Shown here piece by piece: positions 35,801 through 46,355 of a stretch of 64,000 bases of DNA. Below the pieces are notes generated by a model. That model worked only from the letters and a program-made list of their open reading frames with translations. It ran no database searches and was not told the origin of the DNA. The stretch's first letter is position 1, and the number at the start of each line of letters is the position of its first letter. A program made the translations under genes and the position numbers. The DNA is taken from NCBI RefSeq assembly GCF_016808335.1, contig NC_053147.1, positions 19,330,913 to 19,394,912 of the forward strand. Reading direction: 5' to 3'. The stretch comes from Panicum virgatum (lineage: Eukaryota; Streptophyta; Magnoliopsida; Poales; Poaceae).

Positions 35801-36620
35801 GTAGTGTTCTGGGCGAGCGGGGAGCGAGGAATCGGCAATGAGCGAAGGGAAAAGAAGGAGGGGGTCCTCCTGGTTTTAAAGCGCGCGAAAGGAGAGGGTG
35901 GTGGCCTCTAACCCGTGCTATCCACGGCGGCGTCGCGGTGGCAGCCGCAGAGTCTCGTCGGGGTGGCGTGGCGAGGGAAGGAGAGGTCCAGCGCGTGGGG
36001 AGGTGGGTCCAGGAGCATGTGGAGGTGCCACGTGAAGAGGAGGCGAAGCTGGAGTTGGCCTGCGGCCGGCCCAGAGCGGCAGCGGGCGGTGCTCTGCGCT
36101 GACGGCGGGAAACAGAGGAGCAGGCAGGAGGAAGGAGAAAGGGACATGTTTGCAATTTCCGAAAATTCCAAGGACCTGAATGTAAACCAGCGATAACTTT
36201 TAAACTAAAGCTCAAATGAAAAAGTGTCCAACATGAAAGTTGTTCAACTTTTCAAGATCTACAACTTTGATGTTGTGCAAAAATTTATTTGATCAAAGAT
36301 TCAAGATCTAATTTTAAAAACATTTCAGGGATTTTGAATTCCAGGAATTTTGTCTTTTTCAATGCAATTTCACTTCAAATTTAGACTTAAAAGCAAAATT
36401 TGCTGCCATGTAATAAATGTACTGAATTTTGCAAATAAACCCTCCACAAAAGCAACATATACACATTCCATTCAAATAAAACTCTAAGAATGACCCTACA
36501 TTAATTCAAAATTACACAAAGGCCCTTATAAATTTAAATTAAGCCCTTGTTCAAACAATTCACACATGAAGCATAGCAAACAAATGCAGTTTTTATTGTA
36601 CAAACACCTAGGGTGTCACA
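32810..36620 (-). repeat. Solo Tekay-like LTR, 3.8 kb, TSD ctttg
   Basis: Starts tgtggcagaacc and ends gggtgtcaca, flanked by ctttg (32805-32809 and 36621-36625). It is a diverged relative of the T4 LTR in reverse orientation, with the same order of parts: GC-rich block (35440-36110), mini-exon A, hairpin (33312-33336), mini-exon B. No internal domain is present, so it is a solo LTR left by recombination between two LTRs. Confidence 0.9.
33178..34416 (-). other. Putative mini-exons A and B (solo LTR)
   Basis: A: 34416-34264 (153 nt), acceptor ATATAG, encoding TTTLSDGTYELIPDSEGGD... and ending GAGAAG|GCAAG. B: 33287-33178, after 'cttttcag', encoding MSFEEQIASLTYPCSLPPGW and an acidic end. Lengths and borders equal those in T4. 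B differs from the T4 copy by 8 bases, 6 of them replacement changes, so this pair alone shows no purifying selection. Confidence 0.4.
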
Positions 36621-37087
36621 CTTTGTGGCAAACCGAACCACGTAGGGGCACCTTGATTGTCGAGAGTTCGCTTTCTCTCATCCCTCCCTTTAAGCTTCCG
36701 CATTTCATATTGCAACTTGTGTGCCTTTACTTTCTTAGTGTAGTATCTTGCTATGATTGGATATAGGTTGCAAAACTCTTTTGGGATAAGGTTTTCACAC
36801 TAATGTGAGCCGTAGTTGCACATCTAGATAGCTTGTTTTAGTTTAAGTTTTGTGCAAACTAGTTGGAGTCATAGATTAAGAATTTTAGAGTGCCTAATTC
36901 ACCCCCTCCTCCTTTTAGGCTAGAGCACCCGATCGCTTTCGGTGCTCGCTAGGTTTTCCATCCAGTGCCGCTTCTGTTTGTTGAGAGATATCCGCAGACC
37001 TTATCTGCTCGGCAAGATAAGCATCCCGGCCATCGGACTCGCTGCATCGTGGGCCTTGAACAAGAAAACCTCTAGCACACGTGCGTG

Positions 37088-37389
37088 GCATTTTTTTTTA
37101 ATTTTGTATTTTTCAAAAAAAATTACAGAAATATATTTTTGGTTTCAGGTATTACAGTTCTATACCCCTGCCGCCCCACCAGTTGGCGGCAGGGGGCCTG
37201 CCGCCCGGCAGGGGGGCGGCAGGCTCCCTCCTCAAATATAAAACTCCGCCCCTTCCCTCTGCGCCCTCATTTTCTGCCCACGAGAACCAGAGAGGGGAGA
37301 GGGAGAGAGGAGGGGTGAGGGAGGTAAAAAAACCGGCGAAGCCCTGCTGGATTTTGGATCCGAACCGCAGGTAACCAATATTTCTCAAC
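37088..37389 (+). repeat. MULE left terminal inverted repeat
   Basis: Begins gcatttttttttaattttg. It contains a G/C-rich inner part with 'gccgccc' and 'ggcggcagg' palindromes and a purine run (about 37290-37330), ending near 'aatatttctcaac'. Its reverse complement is 52575-52923. It probably carries the transposase promoter. Confidence 0.88.
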
Positions 37390-37543
37390 TTTGTCATTTC
37401 AGATTTTTTTTGTATGTTTAATTTTATGATTAGTATTTTTTATTATTGTAAGCACTTAGGGTTCGGATTAGTGGTTATAATTGAAGGCATAGTATATTCG
37501 TAGATATTAGATTAATTAAAATGAAGTCTTTGCATGGCCAGAT

Positions 37544-37972
37544 ATGTCGAGCAAAGTGGCATTTCAAGTTCATTACGGTGACTTCTATAGAATTACTCAT
37601 GATTCCTATGGAGTAAATCTATCAGCATTGGAAAGAAGACAGTGCAGTCTAGATAAACCCCTAGAGAGGAGTTTTGAGTCCATACGGAAATGTCTTCACA
37701 AGATGTTCAATGTGAATCCAAAGACCCATTTGCTTACGGTTCATACCTTGACTTCCTGGGAAGCTAATGGGGATTTCTGGGAGTTGACGCATGTAAGTAG
37801 TACAGAAGAGTGGCAACATTACATGCACACAGCTCTTGAAAGTGGGTGGCCTCTCGCAATGGTAATTCAGATTCACCAGAAGACCGCTGATTTAGGTGAA
37901 GGGTCAACACACACAACATCTAACTGCAATGAAGAGATGGAAGAGGATAAAGAAGAAGAGAACATGCAAGCT

Positions 37973-38011
<39 letters not shown>

Positions 38012-40182
38012 CAAGGTTTAGCAGATGAAGGCGAGCGGATACCTGGAATTGTGGAGGACATGGAGAAAGAAGACTAGGATGCACAAATAATAGAGCAATG
38101 TGGGGACTCATCGGACGATGAGGACGATGAGCGCTTCCCAGTGTTAGGTGAATGGCGTAAAGAGGGTTTTGGTAATCCAGTGGTACAAGATATTAGATGT
38201 CCGGAGTTTGAATACAGAGTGAATGAGGTCATACAAGGGGCAAAGTATCGTACCATTGAGGATGTGAAGGATGCTGTGAAGCTCTGGGCTGTATCTCTGA
38301 GGAAGGAATTCAGAGTACTGAAGTCTAGCAGCAAAGAATACGAGGTGAGGTGTGCAGATAGAGACTATACATGGCGAGTGCATGCATACAAGGGAAAGTT
38401 CAAGACACACTGTGAATGTTCAATTGTTACACCACATACTTGTAGATTGACAGGTGTTGTGGGACATCATCGTAATATCACATCAACTTTCGTGGCTAAG
38501 AAGATGTATGGGGTGATTCTTGACAAAATGGATTATGAGCCTGCATTGATAATTAGGGACATTGAACAGAATTTCCAGTATGTGATCAGCTATGCAAAGG
38601 CTTGGCGGGCTAAACAAAAAGTATTTGAGATGAGGTTTGTCACTTATGAAGCATCATATGACAACCTACCTCGTATGCTTGAAGCTATTGTGCACAGAAA
38701 TCCTGGAAGTGTTTTTGATACATACAGTGTACCGAGCTTGTCAAGGGGGGCCAAGCATTCTGCTACGAGCTTTCTTCTGCATTGGAGTATGTGTGAGGGC
38801 ATTCATTTACTGCCTTCCTGTTCTGTGTATTGACGGCACTTTCCTGACAGGGAAATATAAGGGAACAATATTGACGGCAATCGGAATTGATTGCAACAAG
38901 CAGATAGTTCCCATCGCCTTTGCCTTTGTTGAGAATGAGAACACAGAAAGCTGGTACTGGTTTCTTGAACGTCTGAAGATTCACGTTGTTGCTGGAACGC
39001 CTAATGTTTGCCATATCAGTGATAGGCATGCAGGTCTACTTGCAGCTATAAGGCAGCTCCAAGAAGGTAGTCAATCTTCACCTCCTATATGGCCAGATGT
39101 TGTCAATAGGTGGTGTGTGAGGCATATGGCTGCTAACTTTTATGAGCGGTTCAAGAATAAGGATCTGATGAATTTGTTCAAGCGATTGTGCACTCAGAAT
39201 CAGCAGAGGAAGTTTGATGCTTTGTGGGGTATAATTGATGACATGAGCGCTGAATTGCTTAAGAGCCAGGCCTCATCATCCAGCAGGAGACGTTCTACAG
39301 ATTCATTAGTTGGACATGCTAAGCCATTTTCACAGTGAATTGATGGTGCGCCTAAAGAGAAGTGGTCACTTCTGTATGACACAGATGGGAGACGTTATGG
39401 GATCGAGACGACCAACCATGCCGAATGTTACAATATGGTAATGCGTCGTGTTCGTGGATTTCCTCTTGTTGGCATTGTTGAGTTCATCATGTATGGATGT
39501 ATAAGGTATTTTCGGGAGCGATACGCATCAGCCGCTCCCTTACTTAATGATCCAGGAGTGCATTTTTGCAGAAGGGTCAATGAGTACATGGAGAGAAAAA
39601 TTGAAAAGGCTCGATTTCACTCAGTCATATCGATGGGCACAAAGGAGCAAAGATTTGAGGTATCATGCAGGGACAGGACCGGACAGGGTGTCCGCAGACA
39701 AAGGGTAATTCAAGAAGTTTTGATAACCATTGACGGGAGGGTATTCTACCGATGTCAGAAGCCAAAGGTGCATCACTTACCATGCTCCCATGTCATCGCG
39801 GCTTGTTCTGTATCTGGGTTAGATGCTGCGTCCTATGTTTCTCAATATTTCATAAAAGAAGCCGCAGCACAGACTTGGTGTCATGAGATATACAGCATCG
39901 GTATTCTAGGCCCATTCACTCAAAAAAAATCCCCATCCAATGCTCATCCCTGATGCAGCTACGAAGCGGGGCATAGGCCGACGGCAGACACGTCGAATCC
40001 GGAGCGGAATGGACGAGTCCGAGGCTGGAAAGAAGAAAAAACATTGCAACTTGTGTGGAGCGGACGGTCACACTTACAAGAAGTGCCCACAGCTTTCAGT
40101 ACCCACTGCTGCTGCCGAGGCTGGACCTTCCGGGAATCCGATGGATGGATCGGCTCCACCTACAAGAATTCGCCGCATCTAG
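37544..40182 (+). pseudogene. MULE transposase (MuDR type), two stops and two frameshifts
   Basis: N-terminal domain (residues 1-130, HYGDFYRITHDSYG) resembles the plant MuDR PB1-like region, followed by an acidic linker with a (PE)n stretch from CCAGAA repeats (37974-38011). Next is the DNA-binding zinc-finger region (AVKLWAVSLRKEFRVLKSSS). The DDE core has LCIDGTFLTGKY (first D), ISDRHAGLLAAI (second D) and the E in ETTNHAECYN. A SWIM finger CQKPKVHHLPCSHVIAAC follows, then a CCHC knuckle CNLCGADGHTYKKC. Breaks: TAG at 38075; +1 frameshift in a six-G run (38745-38750); TGA at 39336-39338 at a Trp position; frameshift in an eight-A run (about 39922-39929). The last frame ends at 40182. Confidence 0.9.
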
Positions 40183-40734
40183 TTGTGCATGTAACAGCTT
40201 ACAATGTATTTGTGTGTACGAAACTAAGTATATTATGTATTTGTCTCGAATTTGGTTGTAACGAATGAAACCTTCAATGTAATATGTTATGTGGTTTAAT
40301 GAAGGACAAGTTGTAACGAGATCCTGCCGACGATGATGATGACTACACGCTCGAATAGCTCAAAATAGAAACCATAGTGTATCTAGCTGCGAGTATGAGA
40401 TCACAGGTTGCCACTGCTCAGCACGGCGATCACGGGTTTCCCAAATGTCGCAGTCTTTGCCCAAACATACGTGACAAAAGACGACAACCCAATAGCAGTG
40501 CCCTTCCACCATTTCAAAAAGATGTGACAACACGGCAACCACACCAGCTCACCTTCAAAGCAGTCTCTCTGGCGAGGACAACGGACATGTCATTCTACAG
40601 CGAAGGTCTGTGGCGTGTAGTGGGGAAGGCGGCATCTAGGCGCGATCGACCGAGCGGCAGCAATGCAGTGCTGTGAGTCAGCATGCACAGAGATGCATCG
40701 AGTAGTCATTTCGAGAATCGAATCTAGCCTTTTC

Positions 40735-43134
40735 TGTAACGGCCCGGGTTTTTAAATAGCCAATTTAGGGTAATTAGAACCAAATCATGCATCATATGCT
40801 TGAATTGCTTGAAAAAGGATCTTTTTGTAAACATAAAAGGTTATTTGTGTAATTATGATTTTATGCAAGGTCCTTTATATAGTTAAATTGAATAGGGTGT
40901 GCATTTATTGCTTTTGTGGAGGGTGTTTTTGCAAAATTCAGTGCATTTATTGCATGGCAGCAAATTTTGCTTTTAAGTCTAAGTTTAAAGTGAAATTGCT
41001 TTGAAAAAGACAAAGTTCCTGGAATTCAAAATCCCTCTTATGTTTTAAAAATTAGCTCTTGAATCATGCTAATCTGATGTCTATTTTGTTTATTTTCTCA
41101 TAATTAATTCTATGTAGATAAAATCATGAAAAATTCACAGTTTCTATTTCATTTCTGTTTCAACTTCCTGTTAAATTTTGAGCTTCTTCTTTGCTCTAGT
41201 TTGATCTGTATAATTCAAGTTTGTTCTAGGTATTGTCTGAATGAATGAATTGTTGTGAGTAAATGGCTACATGTCTTGGCATGATTTTTACAGGATAGCT
41301 TACTTTGTTCATGTTCTGTTTAGTGTAATTTTTTTAGAATTTATTACTGATTTTATTCTGAGTGGTGGATTTATTAGCAAACCATGACTTGTTTGTTGTA
41401 GGAAACCACCCCCACTTGTTTATGAAGTTAGTCAACTTCATTTGTGCTGTTGATCATGATGCCTTGTGTAGTTAGATTTGTTAGTTAGCTACTCTATAAA
41501 CGATTGCCCATGTGTGTTTATAATTCTGTTCTTACATTGCATATAGATACGACTGCCTTATCGGACGGGACGTACGAGTTGATCCCGGAGTCTGACAGAG
41601 GTGATCCAGAAGTCCAGGTAAACGCCGCTGAATTAACTGAAGCCCCGAACCAAAGTTCGGAAGAGCCTAGAGCTGAAATAGTTAGCAACTACCGAGAAGG
41701 CAAGCCCCGGACATAACCTATATTTCAAATTATTATCATTTACTGTTATTATTTACTTGTGCATTTACAGTTCTTAGGATTTGAATTGAAACCCTAGATG
41801 CATGATCCTAGAAACCTATGTACTGAATACTAGACTTGAGTTCGACTACTTGCTAAGCTTATAGGACCGGTAAAAATCGAGTGATTGCCTGTCACTCGCG
41901 AGTTTTATAGGAATTGATTGTTTACCTTTCTGTTATCAATATAAGGACGACAGACGGGGTTGTGATCGATATCATGACCTTATGTGAGACCCCGTCTGTG
42001 TTGATGAACTTGCTAAGGTCGCGGTGTGTGGTAGCGGTGTTTAAGTTTTTGAAAGTACTAGCCACATGCCGTAAATATGGTACGCGGTAAGCCTAGTAGC
42101 CGATTGGACCGGGGAGTGGATATACCTTTCACTCTCTCTTTAGAGATAGGTTTTTAAATGTTATTGTTGATCAACACTACGACTTCAAGGGACAAGGGTG
42201 GACCGGGCACGGGTGGACCTATCCACAAGCCGGAAAGAAAGGTCAACGGTTGTTTGGGAATGACCCGACGGTGTTCCAGACGTGTGTGCTAGGTTATCCT
42301 TGCAAGGTTGAATTTCGATTCAGAATCGTCCGCCTCTCACGATGAAATGAGACTGCTTGATCCCTTTGCCACACAGAGTAATAAGAGCAACAATATTATT
42401 TATCAATCTTGATGTTTGCTTAGTTTTCTACCATGATTGGATAGTAGTTGCTTACATAGAATGGTTAATCAACTAGAATCTTGAAAGCTAAAACTTGAAA
42501 GTAAGGACATACTCTTTATTGCTTTTCAGCAAAAGGAAAACCAGAACCTCACAAACCCTGCATAGTCTAGCTAAAGTGGGTTAAATATACCCATTGACGG
42601 TTAAGTCTTGCTGAGTATTAGAATACTCAGCCTTGCTGTTGAAACCCTTTTTCAGGTATGAGTCTTGAGGACCAGGTCGCTAGTTTGACCTATCCCTGCT
42701 CTTTGCCTCCTGGCTGGTCCGTAGAGTGGGATTCGTCTTCGGCCGGCAATGACCATGACGAGTGATACCTTGCTTGGGCTAGCTTGGTATACTTTTGCGA
42801 CGTGTTGTAGCCGTCGTTGTCTCTTTCCGCTGCTTTCAAACTCTGAAGTTAAAGTTATGGTTTGTATATCTGCTTTTTAAAGTTTGTACTTGTAATAATG
42901 TTTTAGAACTAGTTTGTAATAACTTTTATGCCTGTGTTGTAAACTTGTGGTTGTAATATTTCTGGACTCGCCTTCGTGCGGGGTATGCTTGTTCGATCCG
43001 AGAACCGGTGGTTGTATCGGGACGTTACCCGACAGACCCAGAATTATTCCGTTTGAAGTGCGTTTGAGCTAATGTTGCCTTTGTGGTGATGGCCTGCGCA
43101 CTTGAGCCGGGATAATTTAGGTGGTTCTGCCACA
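40735..43134 (+). repeat. T4 5' LTR with internal deletion (2,400 bp)
   Basis: tgtaacggccc...gttctgccaca. Compared with the 3' LTR it lacks about 1.4 kb (46688 to about 48079), including the GC-rich block. The breakpoint falls at 'gaatc', present at both ends of the deleted part, which suggests illegitimate recombination. Mini-exons A and B and the hairpin (42606-42630) are kept. Confidence 0.9.
41547..42765 (+). other. Putative mini-exons A and B (T4 5' LTR)
   Basis: A: 41547-41699 (153 nt), acceptor 'gcatatag', donor GAGAAG|GCAAG. B: 42656-42765, after 'ccctttttcag'. Joined, they stay in one frame and end in TGA. The open frame of A also reaches back through the acceptor to an ATG at 41504, so an unspliced 70-residue reading is possible too. 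Confidence 0.4.
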
Positions 43135-43418
43135 GCTGGTATCAGAGCTGCAAGCATACACCGGAGATGTTGGAACCTTAAAAATTGGTTTTCTTATAAA
43201 ATTGGAAGAACAAGGTATTTCGGAAAACTACGTTGGAATCGTTAAGGATTGTGCATAGAACGTAAAGTCCTAGGGAATTTACGGGAATTACTAGGTGGTT
43301 ATTTATATATGGTTTATGTATCTGACTTCCAGCACTTTACATTTTGTCAAACCATACTCACAAGTAACTCTTAATTTTTGTAACGACGTACCTACGTTGA
43401 GGTAAGAAGGTAAGGATC

Positions 43419-43676
43419 CTCAGTCAGCTGAGGGAGTCTGACCTTCCCGTCGGTGATGCAAGCCGAACGCTGCCCTCAAGCAGTGGCTTACTTGAGGTGC
43501 TTCCAATATACCGACTATTAGTTGACTATATTGGAAGTAAAGTGTGCTCAGACAGCTGAGGGAGTCTGTCCTTCCCGTCGGCGATGCGAACCGAACGCTG
43601 CGCTCAAGCAGTGACCTACTTGAGCTGCTGCCAATATACCGATCTCGGTCGACTATATTGGGAGTAAAGGAACTTG
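43419..43676 (+). repeat. Tandem 129-bp repeat in the T4 5' leader
   Basis: Two copies start at 43419 and 43548. Each has 'cagctgagggagtctg', 'ccttcccgtcgg', 'ccgaacgctg', 'ctcaagcagtg' and ends in 'gactatattgg'. Paired blocks (ctcag.cagctgag; ctcaagcag...ctacttgag) suggest RNA stem-loops. They lie 285 bp after the primer-binding site and before gag. Confidence 0.75.
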
Positions 43677-44659
43677 TGAATACGCCACTGAGTAGCGTAT
43701 GTTAACGTTGGCCATACGGCGGAAATGGTATGGCTGCTGCTTCTATAGTGAGCGGTAATGTATGGGAACGCTTTCATGAGTGCTGGCTTAAAAGGTTCAT
43801 TGGATATATATATATGTTTTGTCAATCTTCTGCAGGTACACTAACCGCGATTCGATAAGTTAAGAACGGTTAGAATGTATCGACTAGTTATATAGGGAGA
43901 GCCGTACCTATGTTATGCCACCGTGCTAACCACGTAAGTCCAACCATAGTTGGCAATTGTTTATCTTGTGAGGACGGTCAGGACGTGCATGCATATTTGG
44001 TTAATGTTTGAATTGGTTCCTAGTGTTTGAAGTTGTTACATAAGCTTTGTAAGGAATTTCTAGTATGAATCCTCATAGATAAGTGTTAGTGTGCTTAAAT
44101 CATGAGTGAGTTAAATTTTGATTTTAGGAGCATGCTTGTTAAAATGCTTAGACTTTCTTGGATGAAAAAGATGGTTTTTGAGTCATGCATTCATCCTAAG
44201 CCCCATCTTGATGTCTAGTGATCTTTTCATTCCTTAGAATCTCAAATGATGAAACAGTACCACTTGGACTACCAGTTTGGAAGATCATAATCCTTTCTAC
44301 TTGCCAAATCTCTTCATTTGTGCATTTCTAGGCTGTTTGATGAATACTAAAAATGTTGCAAATTTTGTAACATGGGTGCTCATCAAATTTTAGCCTATTG
44401 AATCTGTGAGACTATATTTTTTAGTCCAATCACTACTATGATCGCCGTTGATTAACAGCGTAGCACAAGAACCCTGTCCATTCGATCGCCTAAGATCTAT
44501 CTAGAAATCTGCCTTTCTATTGTATCTGGAAAATACAAAATTATTTGGCCTAGTATGTGACCTGATCTATAGTTGATCATGTGGAAAGTTTTGTTCGAAA
44601 ACGTGTTCTCTAGCTGCTATTAAATTTTCCTTAGTTAATGAAAGAATTACGCATTGCAG

Positions 44660-45175
44660 ATGGTGCAAGGGACCCACAATGCTCCTGCAGGGTTGGAAAG
44701 TGCTTGTGTTAGCGGACAGCCACTACTGTCCAACCTGGCTGAACTCGTGGCTACCCAGACCAAACTACTCCAGCAACTTGCCCAGAGACAGCAAGAGATT
44801 TATCAACTCCTACAGCAGCAACACCAGCTAGGGGGTGGGTATAATGTTCCCCAACCTCTGGTTGCGGAATATCCAGAGCTCAATGAAGGAATAAAGGAGA
44901 TGAGGGATGTTTACTTAGACTCCCTAACGCCACCATCGCGACCTCCGATGGAATTTAAGGCTCGCCAAGCAAAGCATCGGACTCTCAAGCATGACCCAAG
45001 CGACATAGACTGGACTGGGTGGGAAATTACCTGCACGGACTTCATCCCACGTGGTGGTTCAGGCAAAATAAAACGTTGCTTCAATTGTGGGAATCCTAAC
45101 CACTTCGCTCGACACTGCTCCCAGCCTAGACGACCAAAACGGGGTCAAGATTCTATGCAGAACCACAAAAAATAA
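44660..45175 (+). CDS. T4 partial Gag with CCHC knuckle
   Basis: 171 residues from the ATG at 44660, which directly follows 'cgcattgcag'. The N-terminal part has a Gln-rich coiled-coil-like stretch (residues about 30-60, LLQQLAQRQQEIYQLLQQQ). The capsid region of Tekay Gag is missing and the chain passes quickly to a single knuckle CFNCGNPNHFARHC, then a basic tail. Either Gag was internally deleted or the element evolved a short nucleocapsid-like product. Length is far below the usual Gag. No protease follows. Confidence 0.7.
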   Translation: MVQGTHNAPAGLESACVSGQPLLSNLAELVATQTKLLQQLAQRQQEIYQLLQQQHQLGGGYNVPQPLVAEYPELNEGIKEMRDVYLDSLTPPSRPPMEFKARQAKHRTLKHDPSDIDWTGWEITCTDFIPRGGSGKIKRCFNCGNPNHFARHCSQPRRPKRGQDSMQNHKK

Positions 45176-46355
45176 GGGCAAGAGACAGGCTAGTTTACAA
45201 GGAAGGGTTGGAGGTACCCCACTTGCCAATCTTCTTGAAGGTGCACCGGATATGATGGGTATATTCTCTATTCTCAAACCATCTAGCCCATACTTTGCAT
45301 ATCAAAAGGGAAGTCTCATTACCCTCCTTGCTCGTATAACTCTCCTTGAAAACTAAAAAGAGTGGCAATCAAGAATACTAGAATAACACGCAGGATCATT
45401 ACTAGCATGGTTGTTGCATAGCCATTACTTAAACATGTGCATCATGGGGCTCAATTACAATTAACATCATATGCATCTGGGAAGGGTTTTGCGTTTATCA
45501 CCTAACCCTCCGTCTTTCTTTCTAGCCATGCACATTATTTAGGTTGCTATATTTTTACCTTGTCATGTTGTCTGTCACTGACCAATGGTGCCGCGACGGG
45601 ATCTAGGGCCTCGTGTGTGCTGCAGCCATACGTTTGTGCCACTAGAAGCGCGCTGGTATCTTGGTACGTGTAAGCAATACCCCGACAATCCATTTTTCGC
45701 GACCTGAATATTGTGTTAACTTGGGGTTTTGATTCGGCCAACAAAAACCGTGAGTTTTTGGTATATCCTTCTGGGTCACTAACCAGCATTGCAATCATAC
45801 ATCTCAAGGATGCATCATTCTCATGGTCATCGAGCATATGCATCTCGCATCATATTGTTTAAATTAATCAACAGTTTGAGCAAGAATGTCCTTGAGCAAA
45901 AACTCACTTTGTTATCTTTTCAATTAGATTCACCACCAAATTGAGACCTTGATTCTACCAGAACTTAGGTCCTCTCTTCTTTACAAAAATCCTACTATAT
46001 GTCAGTACTAGAATAGTCCACAAGTCTTTTTCAACCAACTTTGATGGTGATTGTGATCTCATATTTTATCCACCGACTCTTGCTGCAAAGAATGAAGTCC
46101 TGGAGCCTTTAGTGTGGAAAAACAATTGATTAGTTCACACAATCGCACAGTAATTCCTCTCGCTCATAATATCATACCTTGTTTCTTGAACTTTCTCTAA
46201 GTTCTCAATCCTTATCTACAAAAGATCATATCGTCAACATCAACCTTCTCTATTGTGACTTAGTTCTGTTGGCTTTGATGGTTAGTCTACTCCTCTTCCC
46301 TTGAGAGTTTTTCGTTCGGAATCTCGGGATGAGATTCTTTTTAAGGGGGGTAGGC
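45176..46355 (+). other. T4 non-coding 3' interior
   Basis: 1.2 kb AT-rich stretch without a credible frame where pol would be expected. It ends with a purine tract at 46343-46353. A Cys/Asp-rich minus frame at 45547-45843 is treated as chance. Confidence 0.6.

Larger units (their letters stand above)
31658..36940 (+). repeat. Solo LTR, probably Ty1/Copia, split by a Tekay-type solo LTR
   Basis: Starts tgtaacgaacatgg after 'ggtgct' (31652-31657) and ends gatcgctttc before 'ggtgct' (36941-36946), a candidate 5-6 bp TSD. Net length is about 1.47 kb after removing 32810-36625. It has a TATA box 'cctatatatatg' (about 32341), a short CA repeat, and a degenerate CCGG(T/A)NGAACCGA array (31855-32290). 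The end 'taattcaccccctcctcc' resembles Opie/Ji-type Copia LTR ends. The terminal CA is not present, so the end is approximate. Confidence 0.55.

Noticed and set aside
37974..38011. (PE)n repeat as a functional domain of the transposase
   Set aside because: It is a simple CCAGAA microsatellite in an acidic linker.
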